From assembly GCF_023053635.1 (NCBI RefSeq), contig NC_086176.1, positions 73,108,536 to 73,172,535 on the forward strand: a DNA stretch of 64,000 nt, written 5' to 3'. The DNA comes from Elgaria multicarinata webbii (lineage: Eukaryota; Chordata; Lepidosauria; Squamata; Anguidae). The notes beneath the pieces are model-generated. The model was not told where the DNA came from. It saw nothing but the letters and a program-made list of their open reading frames with translations, and ran no database searches. A program made the position numbers and the translations under genes. Positions 15,301-28,300 of this stretch are shown here, in pieces. How positions within the stretch are numbered: position 1 is the stretch's first letter; every line of letters begins with the position of its first letter.

Positions 15301-16322
15301 CTATTAAAATGCTCAAATGCTCAACCAAAATTATCCAAACACATAAAGAAGGAAGAAAAAAAAGAAAAATGAACTATGTACATTAATACAGGAATTTAAA
15401 TTTAAAATAGCGCCAGGAATTTTAAACAACTAATTTTGACAAAAGCTCTTTTCACATGCTCAACTGTTGACAACTTTCAAAAAATCTTTCACGTAAAATT
15501 CAGCTCAGTTTTTGATGAGTGTTTACCATTTTACCTGCCTTTCCAACTGTAATACTTGAGCCTTTAGAAGACTGACACGTCTTTCATCAAAACATTCATT
15601 CTTCCCTTCGTCTATAAGCTGTTCATATTGGCTTCTAAAAAATAAAATGTACTTTATAAAAATGTCAAACCTTTACATAATGCTATATTGATCTTTAATA
15701 ACTGCAATTTATTGGAACAATTAGAAGTGATGTTAAAAGCAGAGAAGGGATTTTTTTTCATCTCCTTACAGCTGATCACTCAAAGACCCCGTTATTTTTC
15801 TAGAAATTGCCTCTGATATCTTTTATTGTACTACAAACAAACTACTGCCTTGCGTAGCCTGAATGTTCCTTAACAACCTGCTAGTTTCTTACCATCTCCC
15901 TGTGGGGAGCAACTCTGAATACACAAATATTAACTACTTTCTTCCTCCAATACATCTTGGAAGTGAAATGTAAGTGAAATGTAAATGGAATGTAAATATG
16001 AAGGTTCAAAAGTACATAGAATGTAAATTTGAAGGTTCAAACAGATTTCTAATGTAGACTTATACAGAAACTGAAGAAATGATTTTCATTCTGTTGATTT
16101 CTCAGAATCCTCTGCCATAATTGGATCATCCTCACAATATTCCACTTCACAGATAAAACAGAATTATCAGCTGCTTTTGTATTTTTATCTAGTATCAATA
16201 TATATCATACCTTAAATCTTCTAATTCATATTTTAGTCTTCTATTTTCCTCCTGTAGTTTCTTAAAACAAACACCAAAAGCAATATAGTTAAATATATTA
16301 TTAGAATGTTTAATATCAGGGG

Positions 16323-16388
<66 letters not shown>

Positions 16389-19300
16389 AAATGTTTGTGT
16401 GTCTTTGATGGACTCAAAAACCATACATCCGATTGTTACGAAACTTTCAAGATTTGTTCTACATTTATCTGGGATGGGTTTAGGCATAATGAAAATTTGG
16501 CCCCCCATTTTGAAAGCAAATGGTGGCCAATTAAAAATTATTGAAGCTGTACTTCAATGTAACTGTTTGTTTGTATATCCTACAAGACAACCTAGACACC
16601 TGAAGCTCCAGGCCCATGAAACTAAACACCTGAAACTTGCCAGACTACAAAGATGTTGTACAGAAAGCACCAAATGGAACAACTCAATCAAGAAAGAGAA
16701 CAAGCCTCTAAGGAAGAGGATGAAATGTGCCAGTGGGAGTGGGCAGAATGGAATAATGGGTAGAGTTAGGGTCAGTTGGGAAAGTCAGTTAGCGAGTAGG
16801 AGCTGAGGCAGTTGTTTGGTTAGGAGTGAGAGAGGATTAGTTGAGATAGAAGTGAGAGCTGACAGGGATAGCAATTACTGAGATATTAGTAAGCAGGGGC
16901 AGTGCCTAGGCCATGCATTCACTCAGGCAGGGAGGGCACGATGTGTCCAACTCTGACAGCTGTGTAACTTTGATGGAAGTCTTCTCTGTATCAATCTAAA
17001 GCCAATTCCAACCCATGCGACGTCAGGTCTTTCCACTAGTTTCAAATAAAACAGATACAAATCTGGTTTCTTTTGAGAATACCTCTTGTATAACTTCAGG
17101 AGGGAAAAATCACTAACCAATAAAATTAAGTGGGCATGCCTCTAGAAAGGACACCTAATCCTAAACATTGAAATCATTTGCACTGGCATCTCTCTTCCAT
17201 GCATACCCCAAATTCTTTCATTGCCACTATACTGTTACATTTTGAAGCATTTAACCAGAATGCCATTACATATTTACATCAAGTCTGTACATCTCATTTG
17301 AAAATACCAGTTAGCTAAAATAGCAGATGTTAAGGTAAGCCCTTTAAAACTCTGTATACAAACAAATACAATTTCTTATTATTATTATACCTTTTGGTCA
17401 TTCCTGTTCATAAAAGGAATGCGCAGTTCATTGTTCTGTGAATCCTCTCTAAGCAGTGAATTATCTTGACATGCTGAACCTCGAGACAGGTGGCTGCCTG
17501 CAGGGTGCTTGGGTATAGGCTTTCCAACCTATAACACAAAAACACAGTGACAACTGTTCAAAAAACAAAAACAAACACAGACATCAAGAAAAGTAGGCAA
17601 CAATGAACAGAAAAAGTAATGAATTTGATAGTTTTTGAATTCCCTTTGACTTCCAAGTAATTCCATGCCTAAAATTTAAAAAGATTATTCATAACATGTC
17701 TATGCAATGGTGTGTGTTCTTTGTACAAGACCTTGAAAAACAGGTAAAGCTTGATACTAAAATAGGTAAATCTTAACATTGCAAGTTAACTGCATGCCAG
17801 TTATTCTGCATGTACATAATAGTAATCTTCTGCTTAGATGAGACAAAAAGCTTAATATACTGCATATATGTCTGAAACAGCAATGACTGGCCCATCACTT
17901 CTATCACCAACACAATGGAGGTACATTCAGCCCAGGCAAATTTCCAAGGATATTAAGAAATATTCCCTTTTGTGTCTTTCCAATATAGTTTTGACCCTGT
18001 TAGGGCCCATGCCACTGCCTATGCCAACACTAATATTAATGATGTGCAGAACAAGTGTCAAGCTGCCATCATCTCCAATGCCTTTCTCTTCTCTTCTCTC
18101 TCTCTCTCTGTCTTTCTGCTTATGATCTTAGCAACTCCTATACACCAACACCACTGCTTTCACTGTGCTCTGCGCCACATATCAGGGATTAAAGTGAGAT
18201 GCTTCGCTCTCAGGATGCCAGTCACAGACATGTATTTGCCTGCTGCCCCAGATATACTGGTCCATAAAGTAGAGACATCTGGCCATCATAACAGATATAG
18301 AGTACTGTTTTCCAAGTCACAATGCAAGATATTTTCGTTTCCCCTTTAAAATATTTTTGAGTTTCCTGAGAGGCCTATCAAGTATCAGAACAATCCAAGT
18401 ACATACATTTCCTCATTAACACACACACACACACTGTTAACACACATGCAACATCTTTAGCCCTTACATACACACCAAAATGTAATGATGACCACCAACT
18501 TGGACAGCTCTAAAAGGGGATTAGACAAATTCATAGAGGTTAATGCTATCAATGGCTACTAGCCATGATGGCTATATATTATCAGAGGCAGTATGCCTGT
18601 GTATACAAATTGTTAGGGAACATGAGCACGAGGTGCTATTGCACTCATGTCCTGCTGTGGTCTCACATAGGCATCTGGTGGGCCACTTGGGAACAGAATG
18701 CCGGACTAGATGGATTCTGGTCTGACACAGCATGGCTCTTATGTTCTACTGCACGTATCTTTCTAGGACTAGGACTTAAATATCTAACTTGTCCAAAATG
18801 TCCAAGAGCTTTTAAAGATTAAAGACTTGGGATGCAGAACTAAGACTCATTGAACTCAATGGGACTTATTTCCAAATAAGCATGCTTAGTGCACACTTAG
18901 CTCTGTTATGGCAATGATGAAGCAGGATTGTCAACTATAGCACGCAGGGCTAGATGAACCAGCGTGCTTAATAAAATTAAAAATGAGCCTGAACAGCATA
19001 ATTATATGATCACTTTTCCAATGTGGAGCATATTATGCTTATCCAGTTCTTTACACTAGATTTTTTAAAAAATCATCCTGCAACTTAGAATACAGGTGAG
19101 CATTAACCACATTCCCAGCTTTAGGAAAGTTGAATGTATTCTGACCTGCATGAAAACAGAATATGGTCTCCATTGCAAGATTTCAAGAGTGGAATAAGAT
19201 TAGGAAGGGGTGAGAACAGCTGTGCATCTGCATTCATCTACAGGTTAAAAGAGGAAGATGTGATTTAGTTCTTTTATGGCACTAAATGAGTGGTTTTCAA

Positions 19301-22300
19301 ACTGCATTCCTCAATAACCTATGAAGGCTTCTCAAACAGAAGACTGATAATGCCTGATTTTATACAAATGGTTGCATATCTACCACTACATATCATTTGA
19401 CAACTGCTGGGAACTATTTCCAGTACATACTAAATGGTTCTATGACCAAAACAGGAAGTCCTACCCAAACTGAAAACAGGCCCTAGAACATGTTCTTGAA
19501 TCTTCTGCAATACACAGGTTACTCTGCAGATACATGGATATGGAAAGTCTTCTTGAATGTACAACTTTTGAAATCACTGCCCTAAGCGTTAGATGATGTG
19601 GCAGATAAAAAACCCATGGTTCAACTATATATGACTAGATGATATATCACCTTTCCCAACTTAGTGCCCCCCAGATGTTTTGAATAACAAGTCCTAACCA
19701 TTAGCCATGCTGGCTGGGACTGAATGTTTAGATTGACAGCATCTGGAGGGCTCCAGGGCCAGAAAACAATGGCACACTTACTACTACTCAAATTAAGAAC
19801 ATAAGAAGAGCCATGCTGAATTAGACCAAGGGTCCATCTAGTCCAGCACTCTGTTCACACAACAGCCAACCAGCTGTTGACCAGGAACAAACAGGGCACG
19901 AGTACAACAGCACTTTCCCTCCAATGTTCCCAAGCAAATGGTGTACATAGAATAACTGCCTCTGATAGTGGAGGTAGGAAATAGCGATCAGGACTAGTAG
20001 CCATTGATAGCCTTCTCCTCCAGGATTATCTTCTGTCCTGTCAGTTCCATTGCGCAAGCAGCCCCCACCACTTGCACAAAGGCCATTTAGTGCTTCTGGG
20101 GCAACCTGAAGTGAGAGGAAATGTACATTTCTGGAAGGAGGCACATGAGCAGAACTCACAGAAGGGAGCTCCACTGACCTGCCTCCTTTCAGACACAAGC
20201 ATTTCTGCTTGTTTTGGGGATTCCATTAGGAAGTGCTAAATTTCCCTTGCATAAGCAGTGGATAGCACTTGTGCAACAGAACTGGCAGGACCCACCATTT
20301 GCAGAAGGGAAACAAGGCAGAAAGGAATTGGTGGGAGTTTAAGCACCCATTGGATTCTGCCCTAAGAATCACAGAACAGTAGAGTTGGAAGGGGCCTGTA
20401 AGGCCCAAGTCCAACCCCCTGATCAATGCAGGAATCCACCTTAAAGCATATCTGACAGATGGCTATCCAGCTGCATCTTGAAGACCTCTAGGGTGGGAGA
20501 GCCCACGACCTCCCTAGGTCATTGGTTCCACTGTCGTACTGCTCTAACAGTCAGGAAGTTTTTCCTAATGTCCAGCCAGAATCTGGCTTCCTGTAACTTG
20601 AGCCCATTATTCCATGTCCTGCATTCTGGGATGATCAAGAAGAGATCCTGGCCCTCCTCTGCGTGACAACCTTTCAAGTACTTGAAAACTGCTATCACGT
20701 CTCCCCTCAGTCTTCTCTTCTCAAGGCTAAACATGCCAAGTTTTGTTGTTTTTATGCTCTTCAAGATTTTAATTTTTGTGAACAGCCCAGAGAGCTTCAG
20801 CTATTAGGCGGTATAAAAATATAATAAATAAATAAATAAATTCTTTCAATCTCTCCCCATAGGGCTTTGTTTCCAAAACCCTTATCATCCTCGTTGCCAT
20901 CCTCTGAAACCCCTCCAGCTTGTCTGCATCTTTCTTGAAGTGTGGTGTCTAGAACTGGACGCAATACTCAAGATGAGGCATAACCAGTGCCGAATAGAGG
21001 GGAACCAGTACCTCACACAATTTGGAAGCTACACTTCTGTTAAAGCAGCCCAAAATAGCATTTACTTTTTTTTTTGCAGCCACATCACACTGTTGGCTCA
21101 TATTCAGCTTGTGATCTACAACAATTCAAAGATCCTTCTTGCTTGTAGTATTGCTGAGCCAAGTATCCCCCATCTTGTAACTGTACATTTGGTTTCTTTT
21201 TGCTAGGTGTACAACTTGGCATTTATCTCTATTAAATTTCATGCTGTTATTTTCAGCCCAGCACTCCAGCCTATCAAGAACACTTTGAAGTTTGATTCTG
21301 TCTTCCAGGGTATTAGCAATCCCACCCAATTTTGTGTCATCTGCAAATTTGATAAATATTCCCTGCACCTCCTTGTCCAAATCATTAATAAAAATGTTGA
21401 AGTGCACTGGGCCCAGGACTGAGCCCTGCAGTACACTGCTCGTAACCTCCCCACAGTTTGAGAAAGGTACCATTGATAAGCACTCTTTGAGTCTGATTCT
21501 GTAGCCAAAGTGGATTCACCTAATAGTTATTCCATCTAGCCCACTTTTAGCTAGTTTGCTAGTTTGGGGAAGGCTGCCATACCTCCTTGCTAAAACATAC
21601 CCAAAGCCATTTTTCAACACAACAAATGAGGCCACCCAGTTGTGGAATGAATAATCAGGACAAACTTCACACACCTTTGCTAGTAATTGCCAGCCCTTCC
21701 TCAGAGAGATTCAATACATTTTTTGAAAACTAGTCTGAGGAACAGCTGCAATTAACCTTGTAAACAAGGGAAGGAGTACTAAATATCATTCCAATGTGGA
21801 CACGCTTTACCAAATCATATAAACCAATCTTGACTGTGTCCAATGATCTAAAAGGCAGAGGGCATTTAAAGAATGTCAAGGCAACACAAGATGATAAACT
21901 TGAACAAGAAAGGGAAACATTTTTGTTGTCTAGCAACTGGTCTTGGCCAACAGTTCCCTGTTTCTGCTCCTTATGATAATGCCTGCATTTTATAACGGCC
22001 TGTGCTAGATTCCCTGAATAGGTAGTTTTCTGCTGAGATTTGCAGCTATTGTACATTTATGAAAGTGAACACAAATGCCATTGATCCCAGTAGGAAGGCT
22101 TGCAGGCATGACACATTCAGTGCCAAACGAAGGTCTCTAATTAGTGAATAGTTCCGGTCTGACAGAAAAAGGCCTTAACCTTCTGCAGGGAATAATGAGC
22201 TAGGCAATGTCTGAAGCACCCAAGTAAGCTTCTGAGAACAGGAATGGCACTGAGAGCTGCTTTAAATGTGCTAAAATGACAGACACCAGTGACCGAACAG

Positions 22301-25300
22301 TGAACCGTACACTTGGCAATAAGCAGGAAAATGCCTGCTATAGCAAAGGGTGTCTGGTCTTTGTTTCCTCTTGTGCAGCTGAACTTGGGACTAAATCTGA
22401 TAGGCCACATTATTTGGTAGAGCTATTTAAAACAAAACTAGGAGATTGCTGAAATACATATATTGTCTGAAATCTTTGTTTTGTTAACTGTATTCATAAT
22501 AGGAAAGCATGTGGCAACTTCCCTGAACATCATAACAAACTGAATCTTAATGGAACGTCTATAAAAAGCTCATTAGCAAAGACAAGACTTTAATGGGAGA
22601 GTAGCACAAGCAGCTATTTAAATGACAGGTTATTAAGATTGTTACTAAACAAAAGGTGGGAGCTTACAGTTGATTTCCACAGTCCCATATGTTACTAGAC
22701 AAATACATTGAAACATGCAAGAATGTTCCCATATGATTAAGAGCTAAAGAAAATAATAGAAGAAAAGCAAGCCTTTATTAATGGATAAGGCTTTCTACTG
22801 GTTGTTTTATAATTACGTACAGCTACAAAGTATCTCAAAGAACCTAACATGCACTGACAGCATTTGACATTGTAAACCTATTGACTAACATGCTTCAACA
22901 TGACCTACAATCCAGAAATCACCCAGTTGCAAGTTTTTTGTGTGTGTTTTAAAAAACCAGACAAAAAACATATCCCACAGTAGACCCAATGCCAAAGGAG
23001 GCCACACAGCCAGTCATTTGAGGGAGGAATAATCAGGACAGACTTCACACACCTTCACTAGCAATTGCCAGCTCTTCCTTAGGGGAAATGTGAACAGAGC
23101 ACCTCCACATAAGAGCAGATCCTGACTGACCCAGAGTTCCATCTCTCATGCAGAAGTTCTATGCATGTACATAAGTGCACTAATTTACATGCCACGGTAT
23201 GATGTTTGATGGACAGGAATCCTGAGAGCTGTAGTCTAAAACATCTGGAGGTTGGAGAAGGCTGAGGTAGGGGAAGCAATCTCCTCACCACCACCACCCC
23301 CAAAAAAACTCTGCACCTGGAACTGGGCAGGGCATTCTCTTCTACCTTTAAAGTTTGCCTGCAAAAATGGCCCACTCCACCCACAGAACAGGCTGCTGCC
23401 ACAAAGACCCAAACAAGGGAGACAGGCAGGATTTGTGCTTGGCCTGGCCAGTGGCATCTACACAGCCTGGGCAAGAGAGCGAAGAGATGGTATTATTCCA
23501 CATAGAATAATACCATCATTCTATGTGGATGGTATTATTTGTCTGTTGCTTACATGTAATGTGGAATGGTAGTTTCAGTTGCATAGACTTCATGTATCTA
23601 TTCCAGTGAACAAACAAATCTGGGATTACCATTTACAACCATTCAGCTCCAACATAACAGTGAAGTTGAAGTTAGCCACAGCATAAGATACTGCACCATA
23701 TCTAAGTTGCCTAAATAACACATATGTTAAGGACATGGCCCTTATCAGCAGTAATTTCACAGCATTTTGGAGCTTCAGTGAATATGCACAACATGTTAAA
23801 AATGCGGGTGGGTGGGGTTTTTGTTTTTGTTAACTGAATAACACAAAAAGAGTTGGTGGCACTGTAAAGACTAGCAAATATATTATGGCATGAGCTTGTA
23901 TGTGGTTTTGCTGCCACAGACTAATGCAGCTATCCCTCTAGAAATTATTATACCATAGTTTATTAAGCCAGGTATGAGTGTCAGACCTGAGCAATCTTTC
24001 CACCTCTCATGCAACACCTTCTCTGCTTCGATTCTAGTCTCTTTAAACCAGTTTCCTGTTGTATCCTGAACAAGGATCTGTGATTCAATATCAGCTTTCT
24101 AACTCAGATGTTATGTCTGAATCAGGCCCAAATGGAAGTATTCAGAACTGAGACATGAGAGACCAAAACAGGAGGACCTAGAGAAAGAATATAGTCCATT
24201 GTGAAAGTAGATGTCCTGATCTCCCAGTGACAACAGTTTCACTTCTAGTGAAAATAAAATTGCTTTCAAAAGTTGAGAGGTGTATGTCTACCTTTCAATT
24301 TTATATCCATCTTGGATTGTAGCATGCAGTGTCATTGTCCTTGATTATGCACAAGTTATTGTGATCTTTAACTGTGAAGTCCTTGTTGCTAAGCTGCAAA
24401 AATTGTATTACAGAAATTGACCATCCCGGGGTCAATTTCTGCAATACACACACTTCTGGCCATCTAGACAACAGTGAGAAAGAGACCAGTCGGCATACTG
24501 TGAGCCAGATCTGGCCCAACAGAACTGTCCAGGTTCAATCATAAGGTAAGGTTGTAGGAATAGAAATTTACATGTAATACTATACCTGAATGTGAGTGCT
24601 GCACAATTGGGAAGCCCTCACCACTAAAGCCCCTTCACCTGTTAATCATGCAGGAAGATGCTCCATGCAATTGCTCATATGAAGCCATTGTCAATGTAGA
24701 TAGCCATGCCAACATGTGGGCATCCAGGGGGCAGAACCAGAGGCATGCTCAACACTGGGAGGAGGGCAAGTAGCCCAGCCCTGATTCTCAGTAATTGTGT
24801 GAAGGGAACTCAGACGGCACCAACTTTCTGGTGAAGCCTGAACACACATAGGGGGATTACTTCATGAAGCAACACACACTTTTGGACTTGGGCTGGTAAA
24901 AGGAGAACAGATCCCTCCCAAGAACACAGAAGCTCTCCATTCTTGATGCAGATCTTTGGTGAATAGGAGCAGAAGATGGTGCAAATCATCTGCTTTAATT
25001 TGGGGGAAAAAATGGTATATCTTTGCGGAAAAGCATTAATCACCTCCTCCAACCCCATACTAGCCTCTCATTTCAAAGTTTTAAGAAATAAATAAGAGCA
25101 TAGCATTGCAGCTTTTTCTATATTTCAGTCATAAATGCTGCATTTTAAAAAAAAATCTTTCTTCTTATAAAAGTCAAATTTGATTTGCTAGGTCGCACTT
25201 TTATCACCTTTCAGTGGAATCTTCAAGAGTGAAGTGTTGCCCTCTAGAGGACTATTTTGCATTACCTACATTAATACTGAGTAAAACAGTAGACCTCAGT

Positions 25301-28300
25301 AGTTTCTCTCTTTTTGCAGGAGGCAACACAAATAGTTGCAGGGTGTTTTCAAATAATAGTCTCTCCCAATAGAAAAGTACATATCTAAATAAAAGTAAAT
25401 AAAATCTCTCTTCCAAATAGCTTTATGAGTCAATTGTGGATCTTGCAAGTGGTTTGGATAGTTTACTTTTTTACACTGATTTTTTGCAACCACATTTGAG
25501 AAAGCAAAACAACGAAATTCTGCTCTTTTCCACAAACTGAAGTACTAATTTTGCATAAATTCTCCAGAAACATTTGTGTCAACTTAAGCATCAAGGGATC
25601 CCAATCCTTTGGGGGCCATGGGCACATCTGAGAAATTGTTGTGAGCACCACCACATTGTATAGCTAGTCATACAGTGGCTGCTGTAGGACCCTACCTAAT
25701 CACAAAGTACACGTAATTTGCCCAAAATAGTGAGTGCAAGACAAAGTTTGGGCCTGATCATACATATTTGATCATACATTGCACATTTCACAGAAAGCAA
25801 ACTAATGAGCTCAGGGGCAAGATCTTGTACTACATTCTTCAGTGGTATAATAGGCTGCTTTTATCCTTTAGAATCCTAAACAACTTGGGATCTGGCCTCA
25901 TGAAAGACCACTTTCTCCCATATGTACCTATCCAAACCTTAAGTTCTTCTTGAAAGGCCCTGTTCCGAGTCCTGCCAAATGAAGTGAAGCAGATAACCAC
26001 TAGGGTGTGGGCCTTTTTGGTAGTGACACCCTGGTTGTGGAACAGCCTTCCCAGAAAGGTTTAGTTGGGCTATCTTTGTAGTCATTTCGGTGCCAGGTGC
26101 AGACTTTTTTTGTTCACCAGGGCAAACAAGTTTTAATAAACTTAGAGACTTAGACTATAAGACCTAGTTTTAAAATCTGTGTTTTAATTTTGTTTTGGTT
26201 TCCAATAGCTTTTATTGTTTTATATTGTATTTTAATGTTGTGTTTATTTTATGAGCCATCCAGAAAACTTGTGTTTTGGGGCAGCTATATTTAAGAAATA
26301 AACATACTCAGGATTACTGCTACTATTACTTCCTTCTTTAAAACTACCTAGGTCTGGGAATTAAAGAAATTTTCCTGTGCCCTTGCATACTTAGATATTT
26401 ACTGACAGTTATCCACTTATGATTGAAATGTTTATTCTCAGCATGTTAAATGAAGAGGTAAATATATCACGAATGAAATATAACTCAGGTTCCCAGAACT
26501 AGATTCAATCACATGTAGCCAAAACTCTCCAGTTTTAGTGTGATTAAATATTAAGCTGAATAAATATTTTAAAACAAACAGAAATTGATTTATATCAATC
26601 CTGGATGTCACTTTTAATAACAAGGTTCTAAATCATATTTGGTGTTAATGCCAAATTTCACAGCTTACATAAGTCCAGGCCCAAGGTCCTTGGCACTTGA
26701 ATCTATTCAACTCACAAAAAATGAGACAGTTCCACTAAAGTCCAGCATATGGTTATACTTAAAACTTTGCATCTACTTATAAATCCTTACTATTTTGTAA
26801 GTCAACAGAAGTCTGATTATGAAGCAATTAATCTATCATGTCTTTACATGAATAACTCTCTTGTACTTACTTCTAACCATGAATACGTTGGTCTCTGTAT
26901 TTTACTGGATGATCATGAAGTCTTTCCTGGACCAGTTTCTATAAAAACTTATACCAATCAACAAAGAACTGCCCGTTTAGTTCTTTGATGAATGGATCAT
27001 CAAACTCCATATTCTAGTCCAGGAGTAGGCAACCCTTTCAGTCCATGGGCACATTTAGCAATTTGAGAAACTGCCTTGGGCATCACCACAAAATGGCTTC
27101 CATGAGATGCATGGCAAAGGACGTGGAACCAGCCCAAAAGAATGTGTACAGGGCAGAGATGGGGTCTGAGCCACAACATGCTAAACCAGTAGTCTTCAAC
27201 TGGTCCAGCCCCGAGAACCACTTTGGACTTCTCACTTGCAACCCCGGGACCCACTCTCACAATTTCACAACTGCCCAACATGGCAGCAACAGATGTCACT
27301 ACACACTTTTGGATCACAACCCACAGGTTGAAGACCACTGTGGTAAACAACTCCTTTTAGCCTACATTTTCAGCAACAACAGATACCTATTTCAAAGCAA
27401 ACCCAGGTGCCGGTAAGAAACTTAAAACTGTGTTAATTAAAAATAAAAGTGGGAGGGACGTAGCACATTGGTGGGCAGCAAGAAAGATGCCTAGGAGTGC
27501 ACTGGGGCCCATGGGCGTGACATTACCTACCCCTGTTCTAGGTCATCCAAATACCAGAAAGAAACTGACTAGAAAGGACTTGAGAGCAATATCCACCACC
27601 TGCTATATTCTCTGCTAGAACTATACTGTCACTGGACAAGAGGTTGTACTTCTGGCCATCATATCCTCCATTTATTTATTTAACTCATTTAATGTCATTA
27701 TGCCACTGGCTATCATAACAATCTGCAATAAAGTCTTAACAGGCAAGCACATCTGTTTTTATTTGCACTGACTTTGAAAGGTAATATAATAATAATAATA
27801 ATAATTCTTACCTGCCTCTCCATTTTGATCGAGGCGGGGAACAACAGTAAATATAAAATACATACTGAAGGTGCAAGAATATAGGCCCATAATACGTACT
27901 CCTGAATTATTTTTTGATACGAGCATAGAAGGGTCTGCTGTATTCTTTTCCAGGTACTCCACTCCACACAGAGAGAAACTAATTCTCTAGAAAGCAGAGC
28001 AGAATTCTGATATGTTGCAATGACTTAATTAAAGGTGACTTTCTTATGGGAATGAAGTTGGAAACAATGAGCAGAATCCAACAGGATGCTTTTGCCCCCA
28101 CCAGTTCTCTTCCGCACAGCTGATTGCACAGTGCAAGTGGACCCCACACTTGCATAAATGCACTTTAGCACTTCAGGGGCAACCCAAAATGAGTGTAAAC
28201 ACTTGTTTATGGAAAAAGGCCAGTCAGCAGAGCTCCCATAAGGAAGCTCCACCGATCTGCCTCCTTCCAGAAACAAACATTTCCTCTTGTTTTGGAGCTT

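Larger units (their letters stand above)
10871..17390. other. Introns 2-5 of the coiled-coil gene
   Basis: Four introns: 10871-13060, 13150-15534, 15635-16210 and 16261-17390. They contain an old CR1 piece (12.1-12.4 kb), a transposon remnant (13.5-14.4 kb) and microsatellites. The stretch 14.4-15.5 kb shows nothing I can name. Confidence 0.6.

Noticed and set aside
14861-15307. 148-codon plus-strand frame
   Set aside because: No recognisable motif, no start context, and it lies in an intron on the other strand. Overlapping frames of similar length exist, so chance is likely.
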